Shown: piece by piece, positions 17,124 to 25,466 of the stretch | How positions within the stretch are numbered: the first letter of the stretch is position 1 | Layout of the letters: every line of letters begins with the position of its first letter | Origin: an uncultured Eubacteriales bacterium | Lineage (GTDB): Bacteria; Bacillota; Clostridia; Oscillospirales; CAG-382 | Direction: 5' to 3' | Assembly (NCBI GenBank): GCA_934446675.1 | Contig: CAKSEL010000009.1 | Location: forward strand, 1 to 64,000 | DNA: 64,000 nucleotides | Program-made: the position numbers and the translations under genes | Notes under the pieces: model-generated | The model's database searches: none | What the model was told of the DNA's origin: nothing | Seen by the model: the letters and a program-made list of their open reading frames with translations, nothing else

Positions 17124-18839
17124 ATGTTAAAAAAATTTATAAGCTACTACAAGCCGCACAAAAAAATATTCTTTCTCGATATGCTCGCGTCGTTTTTCGT
17201 GTCGCTTATCGGAATTGTATACCCTATCGTGACAAGAACCATGTTAAACGACCTTATTCCCGAAAGAAAATACAGGCTTATAATAATATTCGGCGTGCTT
17301 TTGCTTGCGCTGTATGCACTTAGAATGTTTTTAAACTACTTTATACAGTATCAGGGACACATGATGGGCGTAAAAATGCAGGCTCAGATGAGAAGCGATA
17401 TGTTTTCGCACCTCGAAAAGCTCCCGTTTTCGTATTACGACGGGCATGAAACGGGAAAGATCATGTCGCGCATGACAAACGACCTCATGGACATAAGCGA
17501 GCTTGCGCACCACGGTCCGGAAAATCTTATCATCTGCACAATAACGATAATCATTTCGTTTACGTATCTTACGACCATAAATCTTCCGCTTACGCTTATA
17601 ATTTTTGTATGTATTCCGTTTCTGCTGCTTGCAGCGTCAAAGCTAAAGACCAAAATGCACGCGGCTTTCAAACAGTGCCGCGCAGCCGTCGCCGTAATCA
17701 ACGCCGCAATAGAGAGCAGCATATCGGGTATTCGCGTGACAAAGGCATATACAAACGCCGAAAGGGAAAAGGAAAAGTTTGAAGTCGGAAACGGAGAATT
17801 CGTAGAGGCGCGTCGCAGCGCTTACGACGCCATGGGCCGCTTTCACTCGGCTACGTCCTTCATAACCGATATTTTTAACGTAATAGTTCTTATCGCAGGC
17901 GGATTTTTCCTTTACAGAGGCGACATAAACTTCGGCGATTACAGCGCGTTTGTCGTATCGGTAAACCTGTTTATATCTCCCGTCATGACTCTTATAAACT
18001 TCACCGAGCAATATCAGAACGGCGTTACGGGATTTGAAAGATTTCTTGAGATAATGAACGCGCCCGTTGAAAAGGACGCAGAGGGCGCTGCCGACGCCGG
18101 AGTGCTTTCGGGAAGCATACTCTTTGACAACGTTTCATATTCGTATAACGGCTCGTCCGAGGTTCTTCACGGAATAGACCTCGACATAAAGAAAGGACAG
18201 ACCTTTGCTCTCGTAGGTCCGTCCGGAGGAGGAAAAACGACGATCTGCCACCTTATTCCGAATTTTTATCAGGCAACGGACGGCAAAATACTTATCGACG
18301 GCAAAAACATAAACTCATTTACGCTTGAATCGTTAAGAAGAAACATCGGCATAGTTCAGCAGGACATATATCTTTTCAATTCAAGCATTCGCGAAAACAT
18401 TCTCTACGGCCGCCTTGACGCAAGCCCCGAAGAAGTTATCGACGCCGCAAAGCGCGCAAACATTCACGACTACATAATGTCGCTGCCGGACGGTTACGAA
18501 ACACAGATAGGCGAACGCGGAATAAAACTGTCGGGAGGTCAGAAACAGCGCCTTTCCATTGCGCGCGTATTTCTCAAAAATCCGCCGATACTTATACTCG
18601 ACGAGGCGACAAGCGCGCTTGACAACGCAACCGAGATACTCATTCAGAAGTCGCTTGACGAGCTTGCAAAAGGCAGAACCACCATAGTCGTCGCCCACAG
18701 ACTCTCGACTATACGAAACGCCGAAAGAATTGCCGTTATATCCGACGGTTACGTTGCCGAAGAAGGAACGCATGACGAGCTTATCGCAAAGCACGGAATT
18801 TACGAAAAGCTGTACAACGGCATTTCGGCTGCAAGGTAG
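17124..18839 (+). CDS. ABC exporter half-transporter, probably homodimeric (MsbA/LmrA type)
   Basis: Length 571 residues from ATG 17124, which has AAGGAGT 4 bases upstream; the reading from 17076 starts before any ribosome site. Six membrane helices are followed by an ATPase domain with all consensus residues: Walker A GPSGGGKTT, LSGGQKQRL, Walker B ILILDEATSALD and H-loop VVAHRLST. With no degenerate motifs and no second ABC gene, a homodimer is expected, unlike the pair at 10093-13738. The substrate is unknown. It is a single-gene transcript with its own promoter and terminator. Confidence 0.9.
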   Translation: MLKKFISYYKPHKKIFFLDMLASFFVSLIGIVYPIVTRTMLNDLIPERKYRLIIIFGVLLLALYALRMFLNYFIQYQGHMMGVKMQAQMRSDMFSHLEKLPFSYYDGHETGKIMSRMTNDLMDISELAHHGPENLIICTITIIISFTYLTTINLPLTLIIFVCIPFLLLAASKLKTKMHAAFKQCRAAVAVINAAIESSISGIRVTKAYTNAEREKEKFEVGNGEFVEARRSAYDAMGRFHSATSFITDIFNVIVLIAGGFFLYRGDINFGDYSAFVVSVNLFISPVMTLINFTEQYQNGVTGFERFLEIMNAPVEKDAEGAADAGVLSGSILFDNVSYSYNGSSEVLHGIDLDIKKGQTFALVGPSGGGKTTICHLIPNFYQATDGKILIDGKNINSFTLESLRRNIGIVQQDIYLFNSSIRENILYGRLDASPEEVIDAAKRANIHDYIMSLPDGYETQIGERGIKLSGGQKQRLSIARVFLKNPPILILDEATSALDNATEILIQKSLDELAKGRTTIVVAHRLSTIRNAERIAVISDGYVAEEGTHDELIAKHGIYEKLYNGISAAR

Positions 18840-18868
18840 TTTTTAACATAAAAATATGCACAGCAAAA

Positions 18869-18899
18869 GGCGAACCGTAAAAGGTTCGCCCTGTTTTTA
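18869..18899 (+). terminator. Bidirectional terminator between convergent ABC and exonuclease genes
   Basis: Perfect arms GGCGAACC (18869-18876) and GGTTCGCC (18883-18890), followed by CTGTTTTTATTATT rightward and by TTTTGC leftward. Confidence 0.85.
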
Positions 18900-19874
18900 T
18901 TATTCCGATTGCTGTTTTGCGGCGTTTTTCTGTCTTGACGTGCCGTTTTTCTGCGGACGTCTGCGGCGTCTGCGTTTTTTTGTCTTTTTGACTTCAAGCA
19001 TTTCCGCGGTCTTATCATTCAACACATATATCTGCTGACAAATATTCCAAAGTTCCTCTTTCGTCTGCGCAAGCCTCAGAACAAGCACAAATTCTCCGTG
19101 TTCTGCGCATTTCGCCTTTATATTATAGCGGTATTTTCCGCATACGACGGATTTTTCAAAGCTCATTTTTCCGCCGCATATCGGACACGCCGGACGCGTA
19201 ATAAACGAATTGCCCCATATATCGTCCTTATTTCTGATATTGCCGAATTTGCGCTTTGTGAGAAGATACGAGCCTTTATCCAGCGACGCTGCGTCGGGAG
19301 CCTTGCCCAGCAGCTTAATGCCGTTTTCAAGATCGAGAGTTTTGCAGACAAGCGCCGTATACTCGGCGTCGTTAAGTGCGTCGTGAAGCTCATTTGAGAG
19401 CTGTATCTTACAGTATTCCATTGCAAACGACAGCGAATACTGCCTTTTTTCAAGGTTATTCTGCACGCAGAAGATCATCTGTATATTATAGTGCGCCGGC
19501 AGCCACGACAGATCCATTCCGTGATACTTTATATTGTTTACGAGTATTCTTATATCGTCATAGCCCCATATGAGAAATACAAAATCATCTCCGCAGAAAT
19601 CCTTGAATTCGTCCATGACCTCACCGAAGGCTTTTCCGTCCTTTAAGGTCTCGTCGGTAATTCCCGTGAGCTTTGACACCATTCTGTTCATGCTCTTTAT
19701 GACGGACGGCTTTACTATGCGTTCAAACTTTCCGCAGATATTTTTATTTCCGTCAAGCTTTACCGCGCCTATCTGTATTATCTCGTTTTTCAGGCACACG
19801 CCGTTTGAGCAAAGAACGGCTGTATCGGCAGAACCCGGCTGGTTCCACTCCATATCAAGTACAACATAGTTCAT
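18900..19874 (-). CDS. DEDDh 3'-5' exonuclease with C-terminal zinc-ribbon-like and basic tail
   Basis: Length 324 residues. The exonuclease domain has YVVLDMEWNQ (Exo I Asp and Glu), a middle Asp in IWGYDDIRIL and Exo III LHDALNDAEYTALV with the catalytic His and Asp. This is the RNase T/DNA polymerase III epsilon (KapD-like) superfamily, acting on RNA or single-stranded DNA 3' ends. The C-terminus adds a Cys-rich segment (CPICGGKM, then single C at VVCG and KAKCAEH) and a strongly basic tail (KKTKKRRRRRRPQKNG) that should bind nucleic acid. It is last in an operon with murE, 24 bases after the murE stop. The start ATG 19874 has only a weak ribosome site. Confidence 0.85.
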   Translation of the reverse strand: MNYVVLDMEWNQPGSADTAVLCSNGVCLKNEIIQIGAVKLDGNKNICGKFERIVKPSVIKSMNRMVSKLTGITDETLKDGKAFGEVMDEFKDFCGDDFVFLIWGYDDIRILVNNIKYHGMDLSWLPAHYNIQMIFCVQNNLEKRQYSLSFAMEYCKIQLSNELHDALNDAEYTALVCKTLDLENGIKLLGKAPDAASLDKGSYLLTKRKFGNIRNKDDIWGNSFITRPACPICGGKMSFEKSVVCGKYRYNIKAKCAEHGEFVLVLRLAQTKEELWNICQQIYVLNDKTAEMLEVKKTKKRRRRRRPQKNGTSRQKNAAKQQSE

Positions 19875-19898
19875 CAGAGTTTAAACGTCCCGGTCTGT

Positions 19899-21431
19899 TC
19901 AGCCTTTATACGCTGCTACCGCTTCCCTTTCGTCATAGTGCGTCTTTACGCCCTTAATATCAAGATATGTTTCCTGTCCTTTTCCGACGAGCAGAACGAC
20001 GTCGCCCTCATGAGCCTGCGACATTGCGTAGTGTATTGCCTCGGTTCTGTCTTTTTTGATAACGTACTTTCCGTCGGTCTTATTCATGCCTATAAGTATA
20101 TCTGCGATTATATCGTCAAGCTCCTCAAAGCGCGAATTATCCGTTGTAATTACCGACAAATCCGCGTTCTTTCCCGAAACCTCGCCCATTTCGTATCTGC
20201 GCAGCTTTGAACGGTTGCCGCCGCAGCCGAACACGCAGATTATTTTATTCGGATTATACGCCTTTATCGCCTCGAACAGGCTCTCCATGCTGACCTCGTT
20301 ATGCGCGTAGTCTATTATTACAGGCGCTTTGCAGTAATCGTTATGCACCGGCTCTATTCTTCCGACGACCTTTACTGTTTTAAGCGCGCCTTTTATTGTT
20401 TCGTAATCAATGCCGTAAAGCCTTGCCGCGGTCAGTGCGCAAAGAGAATTGAACACCGAGAATTTTCCCGGAACGCCGACGTCTATCTCCGTCTTTACTC
20501 CGTCGCTGTCCGTTACATCGAACGAGGTTGACATTCTTTTATCTATAAAGAATTTTACGTTATCCGCCGTAAAGTCCGCGCTCTTATCGTCGCAGGCAAA
20601 TGTGGTGTACGGTACGTTATGGCAGTTACATACGTCTATCATATACGGCGTTTTGTCGCAGTCAAGATTGAGAACGGCTTTTCTGCACATTGAGAAAAGC
20701 AATCCCTTGCAGTAAAGATAGTTTTCAAAGTTCGGGTGCTCGCCCTCTCCTATATGGTCGGGTGTTATATTTGTGAAAATTGCGGTATCAAAGGTTATTC
20801 CGTACACTCTGAACATGAGAAGCGCCTGGGAGGAAACCTCCATAACCACATGAGTCGCGCCCATTGAAAGCATTTTTGCAAAAAGTCTGTGCAAATCGCG
20901 GCTTTCGGGTGTTGAATGACCGAGTTCCTCGTAAAAATCTTCAAAATACGCGCCGTTTGTGCCGATTATACCGGTTTTAATTCCTGCGGCTTTGAGAATA
21001 GATGCAAGCATGAACGACGTGCTGGTTTTGCCCTTTGTGCCGGTTATGCCTATAATTTTAAGCTTATCGCAGGCTCTGCCGTAGAAGTATGCCGAAACAA
21101 CGGCAAGCGCACGTCTTGCGTCTCTCACGCAGAGAAAAAGCACGTCTGTGTACATTTGTCTGTACTTTTCATATACCTCCGGCGTTTCGCATATAACAGC
21201 AGAAGCTCCCTTTTCGACCGCCGACTCTATAAACAGATGTCCGTCGGTCTTTACGCCCTTTATCGCGACGAAAACATATCCTTCGCACACTTCTCTCGAA
21301 TCAAAAGCAACGCCGGCAATATCCGAATCCTTTATTTTTTCTATGGCAAGTTCTTCCGGGTTTGCGCTTCCTCCGGCAACTTTGATTGCAAATTCATCGG
21401 AAAGAATTTCTCCGAGCTGTGATATTTTCAA
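19899..21431 (-). CDS. murE: UDP-N-acetylmuramyl tripeptide synthetase, MurE type
   Basis: Length 510 residues, usual for the family. It adds the third stem-peptide residue to UDP-MurNAc-Ala-Glu in the cytoplasm. Visible features are the N-terminal UDP-substrate domain, the ATP loop GITGTKGKTSTS, HSTPES, the carbamylated-Lys region, IIDYAHNEVSMESL and the C-terminal domain with LVGKGQETYLDI. The third-residue specificity motif, DNPR in diaminopimelate enzymes and DNPA in S. aureus lysine enzyme, is DNSR here (431-434); the retained Arg favours a diacidic substrate but does not prove it. The start is TTG 21431. It lies 31 bases after the cysteine desulfurase gene. Confidence 0.9.
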   Translation of the reverse strand: MKISQLGEILSDEFAIKVAGGSANPEELAIEKIKDSDIAGVAFDSREVCEGYVFVAIKGVKTDGHLFIESAVEKGASAVICETPEVYEKYRQMYTDVLFLCVRDARRALAVVSAYFYGRACDKLKIIGITGTKGKTSTSFMLASILKAAGIKTGIIGTNGAYFEDFYEELGHSTPESRDLHRLFAKMLSMGATHVVMEVSSQALLMFRVYGITFDTAIFTNITPDHIGEGEHPNFENYLYCKGLLFSMCRKAVLNLDCDKTPYMIDVCNCHNVPYTTFACDDKSADFTADNVKFFIDKRMSTSFDVTDSDGVKTEIDVGVPGKFSVFNSLCALTAARLYGIDYETIKGALKTVKVVGRIEPVHNDYCKAPVIIDYAHNEVSMESLFEAIKAYNPNKIICVFGCGGNRSKLRRYEMGEVSGKNADLSVITTDNSRFEELDDIIADILIGMNKTDGKYVIKKDRTEAIHYAMSQAHEGDVVLLVGKGQETYLDIKGVKTHYDEREAVAAYKG

Positions 21432-21462
21432 AACGCTTCACGCCTTTCGTATATTATGTTTT

Positions 21463-22626
21463 TTACTGTAATTTAAGTCTTTTTATGCCTTGCGCAAGCA
21501 CTGCGGCAAACTCGTTTGCCTCATCGGCGGTATTAAACCTTGAAAAACTTAATCTGAGTGTGCTGTCCGCACGCGCGTCGTCAAGTCCGAAATTTGTAAG
21601 GACTCTGTTATCAGCGTGCTTTGACGAACACGCCGAGCCTGCCGACACATATATGCCGCACTCCGACAGGTATCTGAGCATTATCTCACTGCGCACTCCC
21701 GGTATGCTTATACTTAAAATATGCTTTGCAAAGCCGCCGTCACCCGAATTGAACAGCACTTCGGGACACATTTCGGTTATGCTCTTTCTTACGCACTCAT
21801 TGACTTGCGAAATTATCTTTAAATACCTATCTTTATTATCGTCAGCAGTCTTTGCCGCAGTTCCGAACGCCGAAATACCGGGCAGATTTTCTGTTCCGGA
21901 TCTCAGTGCGTCCTCCTGTCCTCCGCCTATCATGCGAGGGCAGACGCGTATGCCTTTTCTGACGTACAGCGCGCCGACGCCTTTGGGCGCGTGTATCTTA
22001 TGCCCGCTGATACTCACCATATCCGCGCCGAGATCGGCAATTCTTCTGTCTGTTTTCATAAAACCCTGTACCGCGTCGGTATGCAAGAGAGCCTGCGGCG
22101 CGTTATTGTCGCGGATCTTTTTGAGAGCCTTTATGTCGTACACAGCGCCGGTTTCGTTATTTACAAGCATACACGAAACAAGAAAAGTTTTATCGTTTAT
22201 TACGCCGTTTGCAAAATCAAGGTCAAGTTTTCCGCCCTTTGTGGGTATTCTGTGTACCTTTACGCCAAGCTTTTCAAGCTCTTTGGCGCAGTTTTCGACG
22301 GACGGGTGCTCCGAATCCGAAATCACCATATTATCGAGATTTTTGGAGTAAAGCTTATATGCGCCGGAAATTGCGGTGTTGCTCGCCTCGGTTCCGCATG
22401 ATGTGAAAATAAGCTTTCCGTCGTTTTTATCATATCCGAGTGCGTCGGTTATGTTTTTTCGTGCCGTTTTAAGTATATGCGCGCTTTCAAGACCTTTTGC
22501 ATGAACCGAGGACGGATTTCCGTAATATTCGGTCATTGCCTCAAGCGCAGCCTTTGCCGCGCCGCTGTCGGTACGCGTCGTTGCGGCATTATCAAAGTAT
22601 ATTTCGCGGTTATTTGTCATATCCAT
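21463..22626 (-). CDS. Cysteine desulfurase, NifS/IscS family
   Basis: Length 387 residues. A PLP-dependent class V fold: YFDNAATTRTDSGA at the start, TSCGTEASNTAI, SEHPSV, HTDAVQGF, the PLP Lys in SGHKIHAPKGVGALY, and the active-site loop YVSAGSACSSKHAD whose Cys carries the persulfide. It moves sulfur from cysteine to Fe-S cluster or tRNA thiolation pathways; a TtcA-like gene at 46740 could be a client. No iscU or thiI is next to it. It is the first gene of the operon with murE and the exonuclease. Two near-equivalent ATGs (MDM) exist. Confidence 0.92.
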   Translation of the reverse strand: MDMTNNREIYFDNAATTRTDSGAAKAALEAMTEYYGNPSSVHAKGLESAHILKTARKNITDALGYDKNDGKLIFTSCGTEASNTAISGAYKLYSKNLDNMVISDSEHPSVENCAKELEKLGVKVHRIPTKGGKLDLDFANGVINDKTFLVSCMLVNNETGAVYDIKALKKIRDNNAPQALLHTDAVQGFMKTDRRIADLGADMVSISGHKIHAPKGVGALYVRKGIRVCPRMIGGGQEDALRSGTENLPGISAFGTAAKTADDNKDRYLKIISQVNECVRKSITEMCPEVLFNSGDGGFAKHILSISIPGVRSEIMLRYLSECGIYVSAGSACSSKHADNRVLTNFGLDDARADSTLRLSFSRFNTADEANEFAAVLAQGIKRLKLQ

Positions 22627-22663
22627 TTAATTTCACGCCGTTTCATCTGCAAAAATACAGTTT

Positions 22664-22692
22664 ATAATAGCACAAAACGCGTCTTTTGTCAA
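22664..22692 (-). promoter_or_regulatory. Promoter of the cysteine desulfurase-murE-exonuclease operon
   Basis: Minus strand TTGACA (22692-22687), 17-base spacer, TATTAT (22669-22664) with an upstream TGC (extended -10). Confidence 0.8.
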
Positions 22693-22725
22693 TCTTTCGG
22701 GCAAAATACAGGGAATCTCATGTGC

Positions 22726-22754
22726 AAAAAAACAACCGCCGGGCAAGCCGGCGG
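22726..22754 (-). terminator. Terminator after the SLH protein gene
   Basis: CCGCCGG (22736-22742) pairs with CCGGCGG (22748-22754); leftward it runs into TTG and seven T. Confidence 0.85.
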
Positions 22755-22768
22755 CGAAAAATGCGTTT

Positions 22769-23770
22769 TTATTCTTTACCTAAGGGTTGGGGTATTTCTT
22801 CGACAGGTCTTAAAACTATGCCGTACTCGGCTATCTTTTCCTGAACGAACTTTGCGGGATCTGCCTTATACTCAAGCAGTCTTGTGAAAACCGCGCTTGT
22901 TTCGGCACGGGTGATATTCGTGTCGGGATAGAAATATCTGTCGCCGGTCTTGTCGTCCTTTGTTCCCTGCATTATGCAGGCGGAATATACGGCGATTATG
23001 TTCTTATCGTCGGTATCCATATAGGGAGTCTGATATTTTCCTGTCTCTATTCCGAGCGCCTTTACGAGAAGCGCCGCAACCTCTGTTCTGCCTATCTTTT
23101 CGTTGGGTTTAAGCTCTTTGCCGTATTCGTCTACGGAGATAAGTCCGTTTGCGTTTGCGGTGGACACAACCGAATAGAACCAGTTTTCGTCGGTATTCTT
23201 TACGTCGTCAAACACATCTGCGTTGACTGTCTGATAACCCATGCACTCTACAAGCAGCTTTAAAAATTCGGCTCTCGTGATATTATTCTGCGGAAGGAAC
23301 GTTCCGTCCGGATATCCTGCGATTATTCCCTTTGCCGCAAGAGGCGTTACATATTCATAATACCAGCTTTCCTTTGCGACGTCGGAGAAAGTGCTGTTAT
23401 ATACAGGCTCGTCCTTTTTAGTGTCGTCCGATGTACCCGAATTGCCTGAATTTCCGGAATTGCCGCTGTTGCCGGAATTGCCGCTGTTGCCGGAATTGCC
23501 GCTGCCGGGTCTGCTCGGCTTTGACGGAGTTGTGTTGCCGTTTTCACCGTCTCCGGCGTCTCCGGGATTGCTGCCGTCGTCTTTCTTATCGTCGTCCTTA
23601 TTGCCGTCGTCTTTGCTTCCGTCGTCGGGCTTGTTTGTATCCTCGTCACCGAACAGCGGTCCGAGATCTACTTCTATATCAACAGCCGACGCAGGCATTA
23701 CAAATGCGCTTGAAGCCATCATAAGCGAAAGAAGCACAGCCGTGAGTTTTGAATGTTTGAATCCGAACAT
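22769..23770 (-). CDS. Secreted protein with three SLH domains
   Basis: Length 333 residues. A signal peptide (MFGFKHSKLTAVLLSLMMAS, cleavage near PASA) is followed by an acidic low-complexity linker rich in Asp, Gly and Lys, a (Gly-Asn-Ser) repeat of about six units, and three S-layer homology domains. Hallmarks are FSDVAKESWYYEYV with GYPDGTFLPQNNITRAE, a weaker middle domain, and the last YFYPDTNITRAETSAVF. SLH domains hold proteins to pyruvylated secondary cell wall polymers. There is no further catalytic domain, so it may be a structural or adaptor surface protein. ATG 23770 with AGAGG 7 bases upstream is chosen over the GTG three codons earlier. Confidence 0.88.
   Translation of the reverse strand: MFGFKHSKLTAVLLSLMMASSAFVMPASAVDIEVDLGPLFGDEDTNKPDDGSKDDGNKDDDKKDDGSNPGDAGDGENGNTTPSKPSRPGSGNSGNSGNSGNSGNSGNSGNSGTSDDTKKDEPVYNSTFSDVAKESWYYEYVTPLAAKGIIAGYPDGTFLPQNNITRAEFLKLLVECMGYQTVNADVFDDVKNTDENWFYSVVSTANANGLISVDEYGKELKPNEKIGRTEVAALLVKALGIETGKYQTPYMDTDDKNIIAVYSACIMQGTKDDKTGDRYFYPDTNITRAETSAVFTRLLEYKADPAKFVQEKIAEYGIVLRPVEEIPQPLGKE
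23452..23512. repeat. 18-base coding tandem repeat (Gly-Asn-Ser linker)
   Basis: Units of 9/18 bases (TTGCCGGAATTGCCGCTG type) repeat about three times with little change. They encode the GNS linker of the SLH protein. The length may vary between strains by slippage. Confidence 0.8.
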
Positions 23771-23802
23771 TTTTTGCACCTCTGTTATAAGTATTTTTTA
23801 TA

Positions 23803-23831
23803 ATGATAACACACCCGTGCGGATTTTTCAA
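23803..23831 (-). promoter_or_regulatory. Promoter of the SLH protein gene
   Basis: Minus strand TTGAAA (23831-23826), 17-base spacer, TATCAT (23808-23803). Confidence 0.7.
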
Positions 23832-23984
23832 TAGAAAATATAATTTTTAACAAGATTATTTTGTTAACTTTGCAAAAAGGGACGTCTGTTTGCACTATCT
23901 TTAACCGCGGTATGGTAAAAAACGACAAAAAACACGGCTCTTATTGAGTAATTTACCGAAGTCGCAAAAAAATGTCTTACAAGA

Positions 23985-24013
23985 TTGACAAATATATTAT
24001 TTTTTGGTATAAT
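23985..24013 (+). promoter_or_regulatory. Consensus promoter of the MinD-like gene
   Basis: TTGACA (23985-23990), 17-base spacer, TATAAT (24008-24013) preceded by TGG (extended -10). This is a full match to the sigma-A consensus, so expression should be strong. An inverted repeat TTAACAA/TTGTTAA lies at 23847-23867 further upstream. Confidence 0.9.
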
Positions 24014-24046
24014 TGTCACAGTAATATTTATTCTGGAGGGAATTGT

Positions 24047-24883
24047 TTGAGCAAGGTTTATATCGTCACCTCCTTCAAGGGCGGCGTCGGAAAGACAACT
24101 TTATCTGCAAATCTCTCGATGAGTCTTGCGAGAATGGGACACAGCGTAGTTGCGGTGGACTGCGATCTCGAATCAAGATGTCTTGACATTGTGCTGGGAC
24201 TCGAAAACCGCACTCTGTTCAACGTCTGCGACGTAATCAAGGGCTCGTGTTCTCTTGAAAACGCTCTTGTGACGGACGACAGATGCGAAAATCTGCACTT
24301 TTTATCGGCACCGGCATTTTATCCGGAAAGACACGATATAGGAGCCGCGTCTGACAAATTCGGCAAAGAGTCGATAGAACGCTTTGTAAAAAGCCTTACC
24401 GACAGATTTGAATATGTAATTTTCGACCTGCCGGCACGTCCAGACAACCTTTACAAAAACCTTACGCTTTATGCTGACTGTGCTTTTGTGGTATCGCTGC
24501 ACACGGCAGCCTCGATAAGAGCCGCAGAAAAGACAGCCATCGCTTTAAACGAGCTTACAGACTACGGCAAGGACAATCTGACCTCAGGCGGACTTGATAT
24601 AAAGCTCATTGTAAACGGTTTCCGTCCGAAAGACGCAAAACAGAAGAACAACGTCGGTCTGTATGACATAATCTCGCGGACAAAATTACAGCTTGACGGC
24701 GTAATACCGTTTGATTCCGAGATGTCGCGCTCGCAGGAAACGGGAAAACTCGCTTACGAGATACGTTCGGGCAAAAATCCTTTCTGCCGTGCGGTTGAAA
24801 ACATTGCGCGCCGCTGCGAGGGTTACAGAGTGCCTCTTTTTGAAGGCGTCGAGACCGGCGTAAAAAACAAATACACATATTAA
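24047..24883 (+). CDS. MinD/ParA family ATPase
   Basis: Length 278 residues from TTG 24047, which has GGAGGG 6 bases upstream; the earlier ATG at 23972 lies before the promoter. The deviant Walker A is FKGGVGKTTLSANLS, then AVDCDLESRCLDI (Walker A' region) and VIFDLPARP (switch II/Walker B). These ATPases position division or chromosome machinery, in MinD's case on the membrane. I see no clear C-terminal amphipathic helix like that of MinD, and no minC or minE is nearby, so a septum-site role is only one option. It is followed 45 bases later by the methylglyoxal-synthase-fold gene, which should be co-transcribed. Confidence 0.85.
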   Translation: MSKVYIVTSFKGGVGKTTLSANLSMSLARMGHSVVAVDCDLESRCLDIVLGLENRTLFNVCDVIKGSCSLENALVTDDRCENLHFLSAPAFYPERHDIGAASDKFGKESIERFVKSLTDRFEYVIFDLPARPDNLYKNLTLYADCAFVVSLHTAASIRAAEKTAIALNELTDYGKDNLTSGGLDIKLIVNGFRPKDAKQKNNVGLYDIISRTKLQLDGVIPFDSEMSRSQETGKLAYEIRSGKNPFCRAVENIARRCEGYRVPLFEGVETGVKNKYTY

Positions 24884-24928
24884 TCTTTACAATCATTCAA
24901 CAATATACGAAAAGGAGAACAAACCCAT

Positions 24929-25351
24929 ATGGAAATAGCAATAATTGCATCTGACAGCAAAAAAGAACTTATGACGGAATTCTGCATTGCATATCAGGGA
25001 ATTCTATGCAAACACAATCTTTACGCAACCGATGCTACCGGCAAGTACATTTCCGACGCTACGGGTCTTGACATAGAATGTGTCATGTCCGGCACTCAAG
25101 GCGGTGTGGAACAGCTTTCTTCAAGAATTGCTTTTAACGAAATAGACCTTCTCCTTTATTTCAGAAATACAATAGCGGCTCCGCGGTTCAAAGAGTCCGA
25201 GTACGACATTTTAAGACTGTGCGACATATACAATGTTCCCTTTGCAACCAACATTGCGACTGCCGAAGCTCTTATCCTCGCGCTGGATCAGGGTACTCTC
25301 GACTGGAGAGATCTCGTAAATCCCAAATCAAAAACCAACCGCAAATATTAA
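24929..25351 (+). CDS. Methylglyoxal synthase-fold protein lacking key catalytic residues
   Basis: Length 140 residues, the usual length of MgsA, with clear overall similarity (LYATDATGKYISDATG, ILRLCDIYNVPFATNIATAEAL). MgsA turns dihydroxyacetone phosphate into methylglyoxal using, in E. coli numbering, Asp71, His98 and Asp101. Here the GGDQQ motif is GGVEQ (Asp71 to Val), and the PHxPD segment reads PRFKE, replacing His98 by Arg and Asp101 by Glu. The N-terminal HDKKK is SDSKK. It therefore probably does not catalyse the normal reaction and may bind a phosphorylated ligand instead. The ribosome site is AAAGGAG, and a terminator follows. Confidence 0.8.
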   Translation: MEIAIIASDSKKELMTEFCIAYQGILCKHNLYATDATGKYISDATGLDIECVMSGTQGGVEQLSSRIAFNEIDLLLYFRNTIAAPRFKESEYDILRLCDIYNVPFATNIATAEALILALDQGTLDWRDLVNPKSKTNRKY

Positions 25352-25370
25352 GTCTGTCAAAAATCAATTT

Positions 25371-25397
25371 TTCCCGAAGTTTATTCGGGAATTTTTT
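25371..25397 (+). terminator. Terminator after the MinD-like operon
   Basis: TTCCCGAA (25371-25378) and TTCGGGAA (25384-25391) are perfect arms, followed by six T. Confidence 0.85.
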
Positions 25398-25402
25398 ATT
25401 GC

Positions 25403-25441
25403 AAAAAAATCCGGGACTGCCGATAAAGACAAATCCCGGAT
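25403..25441 (-). terminator. Terminator after the unknown gene at 25467
   Basis: ATCCGGGA (25409-25416) pairs with TCCCGGAT (25434-25441); leftward it ends in seven T. Confidence 0.8.
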
Positions 25442-25466
25442 ATATATTTTTTGTTTACGGTTTTAT

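Noticed and set aside
23452..23512. Non-coding minisatellite or CRISPR-like repeat
   Set aside because: It is in frame and encodes the Gly-Asn-Ser linker of the SLH protein.
23847..23867. Inverted repeat TTAACAA/TTGTTAA between the SLH and MinD-like promoters as an operator
   Set aside because: AT-rich, short arms and far (over 100 bases) from the -35 of the MinD-like gene; chance is possible.
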